64,000 bases of DNA, from contig CP031740.1 of NCBI GenBank assembly GCA_022701275.1, positions 4,909,001-4,973,000 of the forward strand, given 5' to 3'. The translations under genes and the position numbers were made by a program. How positions within the stretch are numbered: the first letter of the stretch is position 1; each line of letters starts with the position of its first letter. The notes beneath the pieces were generated by a model. It had not been told where the DNA came from. It did not search any database and saw nothing but the letters and a program-made list of their open reading frames with translations. This document shows, piece by piece, positions 53,241-62,734 of this stretch. The stretch is from Microcoleus vaginatus PCC 9802. GTDB lineage: Bacteria; Cyanobacteriota; Cyanobacteriia; Cyanobacteriales; Microcoleaceae.

Positions 53241-54914
53241 TCAAAGAACCTCCAGAGAGAGTATGGTTTGGTCGTCTTCCTGAACCGGATTGTCCGCTCG
53301 GATGTGAGCCAACAAATTGTCCAAGTTGAAAGAACCAGGTTCCTGAATCAAGAGTTGCCAAAGCCCTTCTTGTTGTAGCATAGAACGGGTTGGTACACCC
53401 CCTGCGACCGCTTCAGTGGTCACGCTAGCTTCAGTAATTCCGTCACTCGTCAGCAGAAATACATCTCCTGACTTTAATTCGATCGTACCTGCTTTGCCTC
53501 TCCAAACTGGTAGTATCCCCAAGGGAATGCCACGAGCTTTCAGGAAATTCGGCTCGACTGGCGTTTTACCGCTAGCGGCTTGAGCTTTCACCTCCGAGTG
53601 AGACCAAACAATCGGGTAAATGTGACCGGCATTAGCAAACGCGAGGTGTCCCGTTGACGGAGTGTAACGAGCTACAACCATTGTAATAAAATGGTTGTTG
53701 CCGATCAGGTCGTCAGACATACTGCTATTCATGTTCTGCATAACTTGATCTGGCTCTGGAGAAACTTCTTGGGAAAGTTCCCGCCGCATCACCGAAATCG
53801 CGCTCGCCATAAATAGAGCAGCCGGAACTCCCTTACCCGAAACATCTCCCACCGCTATCCAAATATCCCCTTGGGAGTGGACGTAGACTTCAAAAAAGTC
53901 GCCACCAACTTCCCGCGCGGGATAACAGCAAGCTTGCACCCTGACAGTTTCAAAATCCGGCCAACTTTGGCGCAACAAGTTTGTTTGGATTTGGCGAGCC
54001 ACTTCCAACTCGTTTTGCATCTGCTTGGCTAAATCCAGAGTGCGCTGGTAGAGCTTAGCTTGAGACAGAGCGAGAGCAGCTTGAGCTGCTACACCTTCTA
54101 TTAACTCTATATCTTCTGCCGACCAAGGGTTAGTGCCGCCAATCTGGGACAAAGCCAGTACCGCCAGCAATTCTTGCTGGTAAGTCAGGGGCACGGCAAT
54201 CTCAACCGAGTTACCCTGCCCCCCACTGTTTGAGTTCACTTGAGTTTGGCGGGTAGCTACAGCTTGAACCAGCAAATTTTCATCAAAAGAAAAGCTACTG
54301 GCATCGTCGGTTTGGGCTTGGTAGGGGAAGGTACTCGGCAATAGTCGATCGCTCTCTACCGGCCGCAGCATACAATAGTTGGCCTCAAAAGTTTGACCTA
54401 CGGTTTGAACAATAGTTTGTACCATACTAGAGTAATCTAGCGACCCGCGAATCACGCTCATTACCTCATTGAAAAGAGATTCCTTGCGTAAAGCGCGGCG
54501 CAATGCAACGCTGCGCTGCTTGTAGTATTTGTAAGTGTCTGAGGCTTGATTGATCACCAACTTGAGTTCTTCTGGATTCCACGGTTTGGTGATGTATTTG
54601 AAAACTTGACCTGAGTTGATGGCCTCAACCAAATCTTCAACATCGGTGTATCCCGTTAGCAGAATCCGAATCGTATCGGGAAATCGCTCGACTGTTTTCC
54701 CCAAAAACTCGGTGCCATTCATTTCTGGCATCCGCTGGTCAGATATAATCACCGCCATCTCGCCCTGTTCGTCTAGAACTTCCAGGGCGCTGAGGGCGCT
54801 ATCTGCTTTGTAAACCTGAAAGTCGCGTCGAAACGTCCGGTACAATAAATCCAAGTTGTCGGGTTCGTCATCGACTACCATCAGTTTCAGCTTGCTTCCA
54901 TCTCCCCGACTCAT
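53241..54914 (-). CDS. REC-GAF-PP2C (RsbU/SpoIIE-type) phosphatase
   Basis: 557 residues. Receiver domain 1-125 (MVVDDEPDN, IISDQRMPEMNG with the phospho-Asp, TGYTD, YITKPW). A short helix leads to a GAF-like domain (about 150-290, EVMSVIRGSLDYSSMVQTIV). The PP2C/SpoIIE phosphatase domain (about 320-555) has PAREVGGDFFEVY, VGDVSGKGVPAALF and LTSDGITEA, all metal-binding aspartates in place. It should dephosphorylate a STAS protein in response to phosphorylation of its receiver and a GAF signal. Its likely antagonist kinase lies downstream. No STAS gene is seen here. Confidence 0.88.
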   Translation of the reverse strand: MSRGDGSKLKLMVVDDEPDNLDLLYRTFRRDFQVYKADSALSALEVLDEQGEMAVIISDQRMPEMNGTEFLGKTVERFPDTIRILLTGYTDVEDLVEAINSGQVFKYITKPWNPEELKLVINQASDTYKYYKQRSVALRRALRKESLFNEVMSVIRGSLDYSSMVQTIVQTVGQTFEANYCMLRPVESDRLLPSTFPYQAQTDDASSFSFDENLLVQAVATRQTQVNSNSGGQGNSVEIAVPLTYQQELLAVLALSQIGGTNPWSAEDIELIEGVAAQAALALSQAKLYQRTLDLAKQMQNELEVARQIQTNLLRQSWPDFETVRVQACCYPAREVGGDFFEVYVHSQGDIWIAVGDVSGKGVPAALFMASAISVMRRELSQEVSPEPDQVMQNMNSSMSDDLIGNNHFITMVVARYTPSTGHLAFANAGHIYPIVWSHSEVKAQAASGKTPVEPNFLKARGIPLGILPVWRGKAGTIELKSGDVFLLTSDGITEASVTTEAVAGGVPTRSMLQQEGLWQLLIQEPGSFNLDNLLAHIRADNPVQEDDQTILSLEVL

Positions 54915-55482
54915 CTTTCTTCCCCCTTGAAAACCCCCACCATAGCTGTAATCAGCAAGGTGGCGGGAGGAAAAGGGGGGCTGGATATATGCAACATATC
55001 AGTTACGTCAAGTTGAGTTAAAGAAACCCGTTTTACCTCAAGGTGAGCATTCCTTTCGCACCATCTGTTCGCACAACAGATGAGAGGCTTTCGATACTGT
55101 AACCCGCCTCGGTAGGCCGCTTCAATAGGGAAAATTCCCGAGTCAGCTTTCACGCTGTGATACGAGCAATCACCTTGTTAGCAGTCGGTACTTTTCTAAA
55201 CACACCAGCATTCAAAACGGCTAATTAATGCTCTGATTGCAGAGTTCTTAACTAGCTGGGCACTGTCCTCGGTGTGAATTTTAACACTTACTACTAACGC
55301 AGGTATTGCTACCTAAGTCTGGTCAACACCGGCTGTATTTCAAGCCGCACTGTACCCGGAGGGTTAGTGGTGGGTTGTTGGCGCTATTCCCTACATCTTT
55401 GCCGAATCGCACTTGATTGCTGCATTCAAGTCCCCTTAATCTCTGAACTTTTTGCAGCAAGCATATTACTACGACTGCCGAA
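54915..55482. other. 568-bp gap with potential RNA structure, no gene
   Basis: A perfect catctgtt...aacagatg stem with a 5-nt loop (55062-55082) and a gcctcggtaggc unit (55107-55118) followed by gggaaaattccc (55128-55139) give several stems within 100 bp. No protein family is recognisable in any frame. It could be a structured RNA, a mobile-element end or a leader for the minus-strand phosphatase gene. Confidence 0.35.
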
Positions 55483-56385
55483 TCAAGTTAATCTTTCTGC
55501 CAGTCTGAGCTTAGCAGAACGAGAGCGGGGATTTCTAGCGACTTCTTCGGATTGCGGCCCGATCGGCTTTTTTGTCAGTACCTGCAAATTGGGTGTTCCT
55601 CTGAGTTGGTGCTTGACTGGTCGGTCTTCCAGACTGTGAAATGTAATGATTCCGATTCTCCCACCTGGTTTTAACCACCCTGGCGCTTGGTGGAGGAAAG
55701 TTTCTAAAGAAGCGAGTTCGGAGTTGACAGCTATCCTTAAAGCTTGGAAGGTGCGGGTGGCTGGATGAATTCTGCCGTTGCGCTGCTTGGGGGGGAAGCT
55801 GGAAGCGATCGCCCCTGCAAGTTCTGTTGTAGTTTGAAAAGGACGCCCTTGCACAATCCGCCTCGCGATGCGCCGCGACAGTCGCTCCTCGCCGTACTTG
55901 TAAATAATATCTGCTAGTTTAACTTCTTCCCAGTGGTTGATAATCTCTTCTGCCGTCAAAGATTGCTGCTGGTTCATACGCATATCTAGTTGAGCTGGGT
56001 GGCGAAAACTAAATCCTCGTTCCGGTGTATCGAACTGAGCAGAGCTGACGCCCAAGTCTGCTATGATACCATCAAATTCGGCCTCTGAGGACTGATAGTC
56101 AGCAAAGTTGCCGTGCCAAAACTCAACGGGCGAGTTGGCAAATCTGGCTTGGCAAAAACGGATGGCTTGTTCATCGCGGTCGATCGCCACCACTGTAACA
56201 TCTGGCGCCGCCGCTAAAATCAAACTCGTGTGTCCGCCGCCCCCAAGCGTCGCGTCCAAATAGTGTCCGCCTGGACGCACAGCCAAACCCGCAATTAATT
56301 CTTGACCCAAAACTGGAACGTGATAGGTGTCAATACTGACATCTGATCCAGGGGTATCCTTCTCACAGAGCTCGATATCCTTCAT
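55483..56385 (-). CDS. rsmH: 16S rRNA (cytosine(1402)-N(4))-methyltransferase
   Basis: 300 residues. [13 protein letters not shown] at the N terminus, SAM motif [29 protein letters not shown], the GFSFR...LDMRM segment, [18 protein letters not shown] and [12 protein letters not shown] are all RsmH (MraW) signatures. It methylates N4 of C1402 in 16S rRNA. In many bacteria it opens the dcw cluster; here it stands alone, as usual in cyanobacteria, divergent from ndhH with 58 bp between starts, so the two promoters must overlap. Confidence 0.95.
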   Translation of the reverse strand: MKDIELCEKDTPGSDVSIDTYHVPVLGQELIAGLAVRPGGHYLDATLGGGGHTSLILAAAPDVTVVAIDRDEQAIRFCQARFANSPVEFWHGNFADYQSSEAEFDGIIADLGVSSAQFDTPERGFSFRHPAQLDMRMNQQQSLTAEEIINHWEEVKLADIIYKYGEERLSRRIARRIVQGRPFQTTTELAGAIASSFPPKQRNGRIHPATRTFQALRIAVNSELASLETFLHQAPGWLKPGGRIGIITFHSLEDRPVKHQLRGTPNLQVLTKKPIGPQSEEVARNPRSRSAKLRLAERLT

Positions 56386-56443
56386 AATCTATAACAGCGA
56401 AACAAAAATCAACAATAGTCAGTAATCATTAATTCATTTAATT

Positions 56444-57628
56444 ATGTCAAGAATTGAGACTAGAACCGAACCGATGGTGCTCAACATGGGGCCGCACCAC
56501 CCTTCCATGCACGGGGTACTCCGGTTAATTGTCACCCTGGACGGGGAAGATGTGGTGGACTGCGAGCCAGTTTTGGGCTATCTGCACCGGGGGATGGAAA
56601 AAATTGCCGAAAATCGCACCAACGTGATGTACGTGCCCTACGTGAGCCGCTGGGACTATGCCGAGGGGATGTTTAACGAAGCGGTGACAGTCAATGCACC
56701 GGAAAAGTTGGCGAATATTGCTGTCCCCAGACGGGCGAGTTACATTCGGGTAATCATGCTGGAGTTGAACCGGATTGCTAACCATTTGTTGTGGTTGGGG
56801 CCGTTTTTGGCGGACGTGGGGGCGCAAACTCCTTTTTTCTATACAATGCGCGATCGCGAGATGATTTTAGATTTGTGGGAAGCAGCCACAGGTTATCGCA
56901 TGGTGAATAATAACTATTTCCGCATCGGCGGAGTTGCCGCAGATTTGCCCTACGGTTGGGTAGATAAGTGCCAAGATTACTGCGATTATTTCGTTCCCAA
57001 AATTGACGAGTACGAACGTTTAATTACCAACAACCCAATCTTCCGCCGCCGGATTGAAGGCCTGGGTACTATTTCTCGCGAAGAAGCGATTAACTGGGGA
57101 CTTTCCGGCCCCATGTTGCGCGCTTCCGGCGTTAAGTGGGATTTGCGGAAAGTTGACCATTACGAATGTTACGACGACTTCGACTGGGAAGTTTGTACCG
57201 AAGCTGCTGGCGATTGTTTGGCCCGGTATGTGGTGCGGATTCGGGAGATGCGCGAGTCGGTTAAGATTATCTATCAAGCCTTGAAAGGACTCCCCGGTGG
57301 CTCTTACGAGAATTTGGAAGCGAAGCGACTCGAAAGCGGGCCAAAATCTGAATGGAATGGTTTTGACTATCAGTTTATTGGCAAAAAAGTTGCGCCGACT
57401 TTTAAGATTCCCAAGGGCGAACATTATGTCCGCGTTGAAAGCGGCAAGGGTGAGTTGGGGATTTATATTATCGGGGATGATACTGTGTTTCCCTGGCGCT
57501 GGAAGATTCGGACTGCGGATTTTAATAATTTGCAGATTTTGCCTCACATTGTGCGCGGTGTGAAGATTGCGGATTTGGTGGCAATTTTGGGTAGTATCGA
57601 CATTATTATGGGATCGGTTGACAGGTAG
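56444..57628 (+). CDS. ndhH: NAD(P)H-quinone oxidoreductase subunit H
   Basis: 394 residues, standard length. [15 protein letters not shown] and [14 protein letters not shown] are the quinone-site segments of the NuoD/NDUFS2 family; [19 protein letters not shown] and the C-terminal [19 protein letters not shown] also match. It is the 49-kDa-type subunit of the thylakoid NDH-1 complexes in respiration, cyclic electron flow and CO2 uptake. Arg49 in YLHRG corresponds to the arginine of mitochondrial NDUFS2 that NDUFAF7 dimethylates, and a gene of that methyltransferase family follows at 57851. A strong terminator follows the stop codon. Confidence 0.96.
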   Translation: MSRIETRTEPMVLNMGPHHPSMHGVLRLIVTLDGEDVVDCEPVLGYLHRGMEKIAENRTNVMYVPYVSRWDYAEGMFNEAVTVNAPEKLANIAVPRRASYIRVIMLELNRIANHLLWLGPFLADVGAQTPFFYTMRDREMILDLWEAATGYRMVNNNYFRIGGVAADLPYGWVDKCQDYCDYFVPKIDEYERLITNNPIFRRRIEGLGTISREEAINWGLSGPMLRASGVKWDLRKVDHYECYDDFDWEVCTEAAGDCLARYVVRIREMRESVKIIYQALKGLPGGSYENLEAKRLESGPKSEWNGFDYQFIGKKVAPTFKIPKGEHYVRVESGKGELGIYIIGDDTVFPWRWKIRTADFNNLQILPHIVRGVKIADLVAILGSIDIIMGSVDR

Positions 57629-57655
57629 GTTTTGTCGATTTTTATTTGAGGATTT

Positions 57656-57692
57656 AACCCGGTTTTTTTAGGGAACCGGGTTGATTTTTTTT
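57656..57692 (+). terminator. Rho-independent terminator of ndhH
   Basis: aacccgg (57656-57662) pairs with ccgggtt (57676-57682), then ga and eight T residues (57685-57692), 27 bp after the stop codon. The stem uses the dispersed AACCCGG...CCGGGTT palindrome also seen at 13951-13981. Confidence 0.8.
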
Positions 57693-57850
57693 AACAGCCG
57701 ATAAACGCGGATAGATATCGATTAATTTTGCTGTTAAGGTAGCTAAAATGTACCTTGTTTCTCTCTTGTCTCTTCCTCTGTGCCCTCTGCGGTTAATAAA
57801 AAAATCTCTTCTTCACAAATGAAATAACATCAACTTTGATTCGATAAATT

Positions 57851-59062
57851 ATGAAAGTTCAGCAATCAGATATCGATGACAGCAACTCGCAGCTCTGTGC
57901 TTTAATCTGCGAAAGAATTGTCGCCAGCCCGCAGCGGCGTATTACTTTTGCTGAATATATGGATTTGGCATTATATCATCCGCAGCACGGATATTATAAT
58001 AGCGATCGCCCCTCGATTGGCAAACAAGGCGATTTTATCACGTCGTCTCATTGGGGTGCTGATTTTGCGGAGGTTTTGGCAGAGCAATTTGTGGAAATGT
58101 GGGAATTGCTCGATCGCCCTCAAAACTTCGCGATCATAGAAATGGGCGCTGGGCGGGGAAATTTTGCCGAAAATGTGCTGCAATATCTGCAAATACAATA
58201 TCCCAATTTCTTTCAGATTTTAGAATATATCATTATTGAAGTTTCCCCTGTACTCCAAGCGGAGCAGCGGCAAATGTTAGCCGACATCAAGTGTGTTAAG
58301 TGGTGTAAGTGGGATGAGATAATTAATAACTCAATTGTCGGTTGTTGCTTTTCTAATGAGTTAGTAGATGCTTTACCCGTGCATCAATTTATTCTGGAAC
58401 AAGGGCAAGTTAGGGAGATTTACGTTACCGCCGAAACACCCAAAAATGTACAAAAAGAAATAAAATTTGTTGAGGTAGTTGGCGAAGTTTCCACACCTAA
58501 AATTGCTCAATATTTTGATTTGGTGGGACTCGATTTGTCGGCGAGTGTTTATGGGAATGGTTATCGCAGCGAGGTGAATTTGGCGGCTTTGGACTGGATG
58601 AGTACAGTTGCTCAAAAGTTGCAACGGGGATATTTATTAACTATTGATTACGGTTATCCGGCGCACCGCTATTACAATCCGAGGCGCAGGGAGGGGACGC
58701 TACAGTGTTATTATCGCCACCGATATCACAGCAATCCTTATATTAATGTGGGGCGGCAGGATTTAACGGCTCATGTTGATTTTACGGCGTTAGAAAAGCA
58801 GGGGGAATTGTGCGGTTTGGATGTGGTAGGGTTTACTCAACAGGCTTTGTTTTTGATGGCGTTGGGTTTGGGCGATCGTATTGCTTCTCTGTCTACAAAT
58901 GATGCGGAAGTATTGGATTTGGCAACGTTTTTGCGCCGACGGGAGGCTTTGCATCAGTTGATCGATCCGATGGGTTTGGGGGGTTTTGGGGTTTTGGTGC
59001 AGTGTAAGGGGTTGAGGGAGGAGGAAAAGGGGAGAATTCTGAAGGGTTTGATGGTGCCTTAA
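57851..59062 (+). CDS. MidA/NDUFAF7-family SAM-dependent methyltransferase
   Basis: 403 residues. The N-terminal ITFAEYMDLALYHPQHGYYN and GDFITSSHWGADFAEVLAEQ are hallmarks of the family. SAM motif I is IIEMGAGRGNFAENVL; CCFSNELVDALPVHQF and TIDYGYPAHRYYNPRRREGT are further family segments. In mitochondria NDUFAF7 dimethylates an arginine of the complex I subunit NDUFS2 early in assembly. Here the gene lies 222 bp downstream of ndhH, the NDUFS2 homologue, on the same strand. I infer that it modifies NdhH (Arg49) or aids NDH-1 assembly. The ndhH terminator between them suggests a separate promoter. Confidence 0.88.
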   Translation: MKVQQSDIDDSNSQLCALICERIVASPQRRITFAEYMDLALYHPQHGYYNSDRPSIGKQGDFITSSHWGADFAEVLAEQFVEMWELLDRPQNFAIIEMGAGRGNFAENVLQYLQIQYPNFFQILEYIIIEVSPVLQAEQRQMLADIKCVKWCKWDEIINNSIVGCCFSNELVDALPVHQFILEQGQVREIYVTAETPKNVQKEIKFVEVVGEVSTPKIAQYFDLVGLDLSASVYGNGYRSEVNLAALDWMSTVAQKLQRGYLLTIDYGYPAHRYYNPRRREGTLQCYYRHRYHSNPYINVGRQDLTAHVDFTALEKQGELCGLDVVGFTQQALFLMALGLGDRIASLSTNDAEVLDLATFLRRREALHQLIDPMGLGGFGVLVQCKGLREEEKGRILKGLMVP

Positions 59063-59113
59063 GTTAACTACAATCAGCAACACGCACTCTTTTCCAATTA
59101 CTTTTGTCATCAC

Positions 59114-59761
59114 TTAAGCGCACTGACTCAGTGGCGGAAATTCCCATTTTCCCGAATATAAAGTAGATGGCAGCTTTAAACAATAAGCAGCCGGAATCAC
59201 CTCAATTAGCCACCAATTAAACATATCTCGTCTGGCTTCAGTAAAACCAGAAATGGCATCACCAGTAATGCCATCATACAAAATATCCAAGATGGCATTA
59301 TAGGCTGTTTTGGTGTTGAGTGTTTGCAGCAAGCCGTAGAAGATATTATAAGCTTCGTTACTAGCTTGATATTTTCCACTTTTGTTGATATTAGGAAACA
59401 AGGTATCAGCCCAAGTTTCTGGGATTTCACAGCCATCCTTAAGCCAACAAGATACAATTGCTTCAACGATATCAGCTTTGTGTTCTTCAGGAAAGTAATG
59501 TTTAATGGTCGGTTTAGCTGCTAATGCTATTCCATAAGCCATATAGACGTATCGCTGATGGGATATTGCATCATTAGCCATTCCAAAGGCTGTCATTACT
59601 TCTACAAAAGCTTCTTCTACATTGCACTTTCCACCTGTTTCGTATAAATCGTCATATTTTCTGTCCCACACCGTCTGAAGTGTTTGCTGTAATTGCTCTG
59701 GAATAGTTGAGTTGCTGGGCAATTTAAAATCGGTGTAGTGACCTAGATCAAACTTTATCAT
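59114..59761 (-). CDS. Unknown protein downstream of a C5 DNA methyltransferase
   Basis: 215 residues, mostly helical by composition: NVEEAFVEVMTAFGMANDAI, then HQRYVYMAYGIALAAKPTIK and a C-terminal RRDMFNWWLIEVIPAAYCLK. I do not recognise a family and see no PD-(D/E)XK, HNH or GIY-YIG motif. It starts 80 bp after the methyltransferase stop on the same strand, so co-transcription is likely. In two-gene restriction-modification systems the gene at this place is often the endonuclease, so an unrecognised nuclease or regulatory partner is possible, but nothing in the sequence proves it. Confidence 0.6.
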   Translation of the reverse strand: MIKFDLGHYTDFKLPSNSTIPEQLQQTLQTVWDRKYDDLYETGGKCNVEEAFVEVMTAFGMANDAISHQRYVYMAYGIALAAKPTIKHYFPEEHKADIVEAIVSCWLKDGCEIPETWADTLFPNINKSGKYQASNEAYNIFYGLLQTLNTKTAYNAILDILYDGITGDAISGFTEARRDMFNWWLIEVIPAAYCLKLPSTLYSGKWEFPPLSQCA

Positions 59762-59841
59762 TGACTTTCTATCCTGATGTATTTTATTTAATTATAAACA
59801 AAGAAAAAGCTACTCTTAAGCTTCCTATCTACCGCCCCATT

Positions 59842-60975
59842 TTAAATTAACTGCAAACTCTGCTCGAATCCCTCGGATTCAGCCCATTTTAATCGTTGTT
59901 GAATTGACATCCCCTGCAACGTTTTACTCATTTCATATAAATCAACTTTAATATAATCCTCCTGAAATAGCGGAATCAGAGACTTAACAACAGCAGCAAT
60001 TCCATCGGGCGGAACTGCATTACCTATTTGTCTTCTCACCTCAGTTATCGAACCTTCAAATATGAAGTTATCAGGAAATGTTTGCAACCTTGCTCTCTCT
60101 CGGTTAGTCAATGCTCTCGGTTCTTTATAATGATATCCCCAAGTGCCACCGCCGCCACCAGCAATGATTGTGCTAGAGGGTTGATTCGGATCTAATCTCC
60201 GATAAACGTGACTGATCAAGCCTTTAACGTAGAGTGGACTATTTCTGGGAATATCACTAAAATTTCCACCGGGTTTTATCTGTGCCAATCTTTGTTGAGT
60301 TTTTGGATGAATTTTATGATTTTCATTGTTTTCTCGTACTTTCTCGACACCTTTAAGTGCTGCAGCAGCAGTTCGGTAAGGCTTACGATTTAGTCCATAT
60401 TCAGGTTGAGGATGAATAAAGTTAAATCCTGTATCCTTCCGAATTCCGACTAATAACACTCTTTCCCGAAATTGCGGAACTCCGTAATCTGCAAAGTTGT
60501 ATAGCTTAGGCTTGACTAAGTATCCAGGTTCTACTATGTTTTCAAAATCCTGTATAATCTGCTTGATAGCCTGATGATTATTAGCACTCAACAAACCTTT
60601 GACATTTTCAGCCACAAATGCTTTAGGCTGTTTCTGTTTAACAAACTCTCGGAAGTATGTGTACAAATTTCCTCTCTCTACATCCAGTCCGTAACGCTTC
60701 CAAATCAGAGAAAAATCTTGACAGGGAAAACCTCCAATAATAAGATCTGCATCGGGAACTTCTTGTTTAATATTAATTTTTTCTATTGAGTTATGGGTAA
60801 TTACCCGAGAAATATTATTTTTGAAAGTCTCGCAAGCATATTTATTTGAGTCTATTGCCCAAACTACTTCAAATCCCGCCATCTTAAATGGCAAATCCAT
60901 GCCACCGCAACCTGAAAACAAGGATATCAGTTTTGGTGGCTTCTCCCAGGTAGGCTTGAGACGTTCGAGTGACAT
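59842..60975 (-). CDS. DNA cytosine-5 methyltransferase
   Basis: 377 residues with all main C5 motifs: motif I LISLFSGCGGMDLPF, motif IV GGFPCQDFS with catalytic Cys85, motif VI VAENVKGLL (Glu123), motif VIII NFADYGVPQFRERVLLVG, and motif X RQIGNAVPP near the C terminus. It methylates C5 of cytosine in a short DNA target; the target-recognition region (about 190-290) does not tell me which. The start is clear (MSLERLKPTWEKPP). It may be a solitary protective methyltransferase or part of a restriction system with the 215-residue gene downstream. Confidence 0.93.
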   Translation of the reverse strand: MSLERLKPTWEKPPKLISLFSGCGGMDLPFKMAGFEVVWAIDSNKYACETFKNNISRVITHNSIEKINIKQEVPDADLIIGGFPCQDFSLIWKRYGLDVERGNLYTYFREFVKQKQPKAFVAENVKGLLSANNHQAIKQIIQDFENIVEPGYLVKPKLYNFADYGVPQFRERVLLVGIRKDTGFNFIHPQPEYGLNRKPYRTAAAALKGVEKVRENNENHKIHPKTQQRLAQIKPGGNFSDIPRNSPLYVKGLISHVYRRLDPNQPSSTIIAGGGGGTWGYHYKEPRALTNRERARLQTFPDNFIFEGSITEVRRQIGNAVPPDGIAAVVKSLIPLFQEDYIKVDLYEMSKTLQGMSIQQRLKWAESEGFEQSLQLI

Positions 60976-61112
60976 AGAGGCGATCGCTTCCTTTTAGCCT
61001 CCTTTCCTACTGAGGCAGTAACAGCTTTTTCATCATAGATGAGGGATCACAGCCTAAATGTAAAGCTTTGTAACAGAAAATTTGTGGGGTGGTCGCAGCC
61101 GGGAGAGCCGGC

Positions 61113-61118
61113 TATAAT
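61113..61118 (+). promoter_or_regulatory. -10 box (TATAAT) upstream of herA
   Basis: A consensus TATAAT lies 33 bp before the herA start in the 175-bp divergent region shared with the methyltransferase gene. No good -35 hexamer lies 16-18 bp upstream, so an activator or extended element may be needed. Confidence 0.45.
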
Positions 61119-61150
61119 CACAATACAGGTAAAATTACAACAAATAATTT

Positions 61151-62734
61151 ATGCAGGTAGCCGCTCGAAGTGACACTGGCACAGGCATCAAAGCAATACT
61201 GGGTTTGACAGAGGAGATGCGGATTGGGACAACCTCCTCAGACCCCTATTTGGGTTCTCCAACCTTTGACGAGGTGCCGTTTCACGTTCATGTAGGATGC
61301 AGGCCCGCTTTGGGTACGTATATCATTATCGTGGGTGATGCTGACGAGTTTGTTCACTACGGACGCATCATCAGCGGTACGGAAGATAACCCGCGTGCCA
61401 ACCCATCATCCTTGCAACAAAATCAGGCTTATCAAGTAGGTTCGAGAGATCCGAGACCAACGGATAAAGCACCTCACGTTACCCGCGTGATGGCCGCCGA
61501 AGTATTGGGCGAAATACACCTGCACGATGACAAAAATATAACTGTCAAAGAGCCAAATCAGTTAGCACAAACTGGCAAAGGTGTCTATGAATTACCAGCA
61601 AATAAGATTCCGCAGTTGCTCAATATTCCCGACTCATCCGATCAGGGATTTCACATTGGGCGAGTCGAATCGGGGAATAGTTCAGTAGACTTTATATTGC
61701 CAATGGAGGCGATTGCGCGACACCTGGCAGTAGTGGGAAAAACTGGTGTAGGTAAAAGCTATTTTGTCGGGGTTTTGGTGGAGGAATTGGTACGACATGG
61801 CATTCCCGTCATTGCCTTTGACGTGCTCGGCGATATGGTCAAAGCAACAGAAGATTTGGGAGGTTGCAACTTTAAAGCCGGAGAAAACTTTCGAGTACCC
61901 TATTCAGTTATTGGAGTGAAGGAATTTCTGGGATTTGTCCCAAATTTGACACCCGACCAAATGGAGATAGTGTCTTTTGCTTATGATGCTCTGTTCAACA
62001 AAGCATTCAAAACTTTAGACGAGACAGCAGCAGTCAACATTCCCATTAAAAATCTACTCGGCGAAATTCAGAACCTAGCGACAGAATTTGGTCAAACTGC
62101 CGTAGGAGGGCGGGCGACAAAGAAGGTTGAAACTGCTTTCAACCGTAACTCGCTTTTAACTGCCAAAACCGAAGAATGGTTGAGCGAATTTGTAAAGAAA
62201 CCGATAACTAACATCTTTGTCGGACATTTGAGCCAACAGCAGCGGAACTTAATAGTAGGAGCAACAGCCCGAATGCTGCAAGCACTCCGAAAGCGAGAAC
62301 AAGTTCCGCCCTTTGTATTTGTTCTGGATGAAGCTCATTTCTTCTTGCCGTCAGGAGGAGAAACAACGCCATCAACTTTGGTGATTCGAGAGATGATCCG
62401 CACTGCCCGCCACGACGGAATCGGGATCGCATTAATTACTCAAAGTCCAGCATCTATGGACAAACAAGTCATTTTAACGTGCAATACGCGGGTAGTTTTT
62501 GCCCTCGATCCAGATGACCTCAGATTAGTGTCCGGTACGATGGGAGATGTTTCAGAAGAGATGAAAGCCCGCATTCCCAAATTAGCAAAAGGAACTGCCA
62601 TTATCTCGTCTGCTACCGATATCATGCGCCATCCAGCGCTTATTAAAGTTCGCCAGCGCCAAACCAGGCACGGCGCGCCAACGCCCAACTTAGCAGAGGA
62701 GGTAATGAAATGGCGAAAGATGCAGGAATTCTAA
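61151..62734 (+). CDS. herA: HerA-type DNA translocase/ATPase (DUF87)
   Basis: 527 residues. The N-terminal HAS-barrel (about 1-150, with VGDADEFVHYGRIIS) is followed by the HerA/FtsK-like core: Walker A GKTGVGKS at 196-203, FDVLGDMVKA, Walker B FVFVLDEAHFF, and the arginine-finger region MIRTARHDGIGIALITQSPA. HerA hexamers pump double-stranded DNA and work with NurA nuclease in end resection or in anti-phage systems. The next gene overlaps by 25 bp in another frame and looks NurA-like. A C5 methyltransferase gene lies divergent upstream. The start ATG fits the -10 box spacing. Confidence 0.88.
   Translation: MQVAARSDTGTGIKAILGLTEEMRIGTTSSDPYLGSPTFDEVPFHVHVGCRPALGTYIIIVGDADEFVHYGRIISGTEDNPRANPSSLQQNQAYQVGSRDPRPTDKAPHVTRVMAAEVLGEIHLHDDKNITVKEPNQLAQTGKGVYELPANKIPQLLNIPDSSDQGFHIGRVESGNSSVDFILPMEAIARHLAVVGKTGVGKSYFVGVLVEELVRHGIPVIAFDVLGDMVKATEDLGGCNFKAGENFRVPYSVIGVKEFLGFVPNLTPDQMEIVSFAYDALFNKAFKTLDETAAVNIPIKNLLGEIQNLATEFGQTAVGGRATKKVETAFNRNSLLTAKTEEWLSEFVKKPITNIFVGHLSQQQRNLIVGATARMLQALRKREQVPPFVFVLDEAHFFLPSGGETTPSTLVIREMIRTARHDGIGIALITQSPASMDKQVILTCNTRVVFALDPDDLRLVSGTMGDVSEEMKARIPKLAKGTAIISSATDIMRHPALIKVRQRQTRHGAPTPNLAEEVMKWRKMQEF

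Noticed and set aside
52951-53378. Plus-strand open frames around the 3' end of the PP2C gene
   Set aside because: No start signals or family features; partly antisense to the phosphatase.
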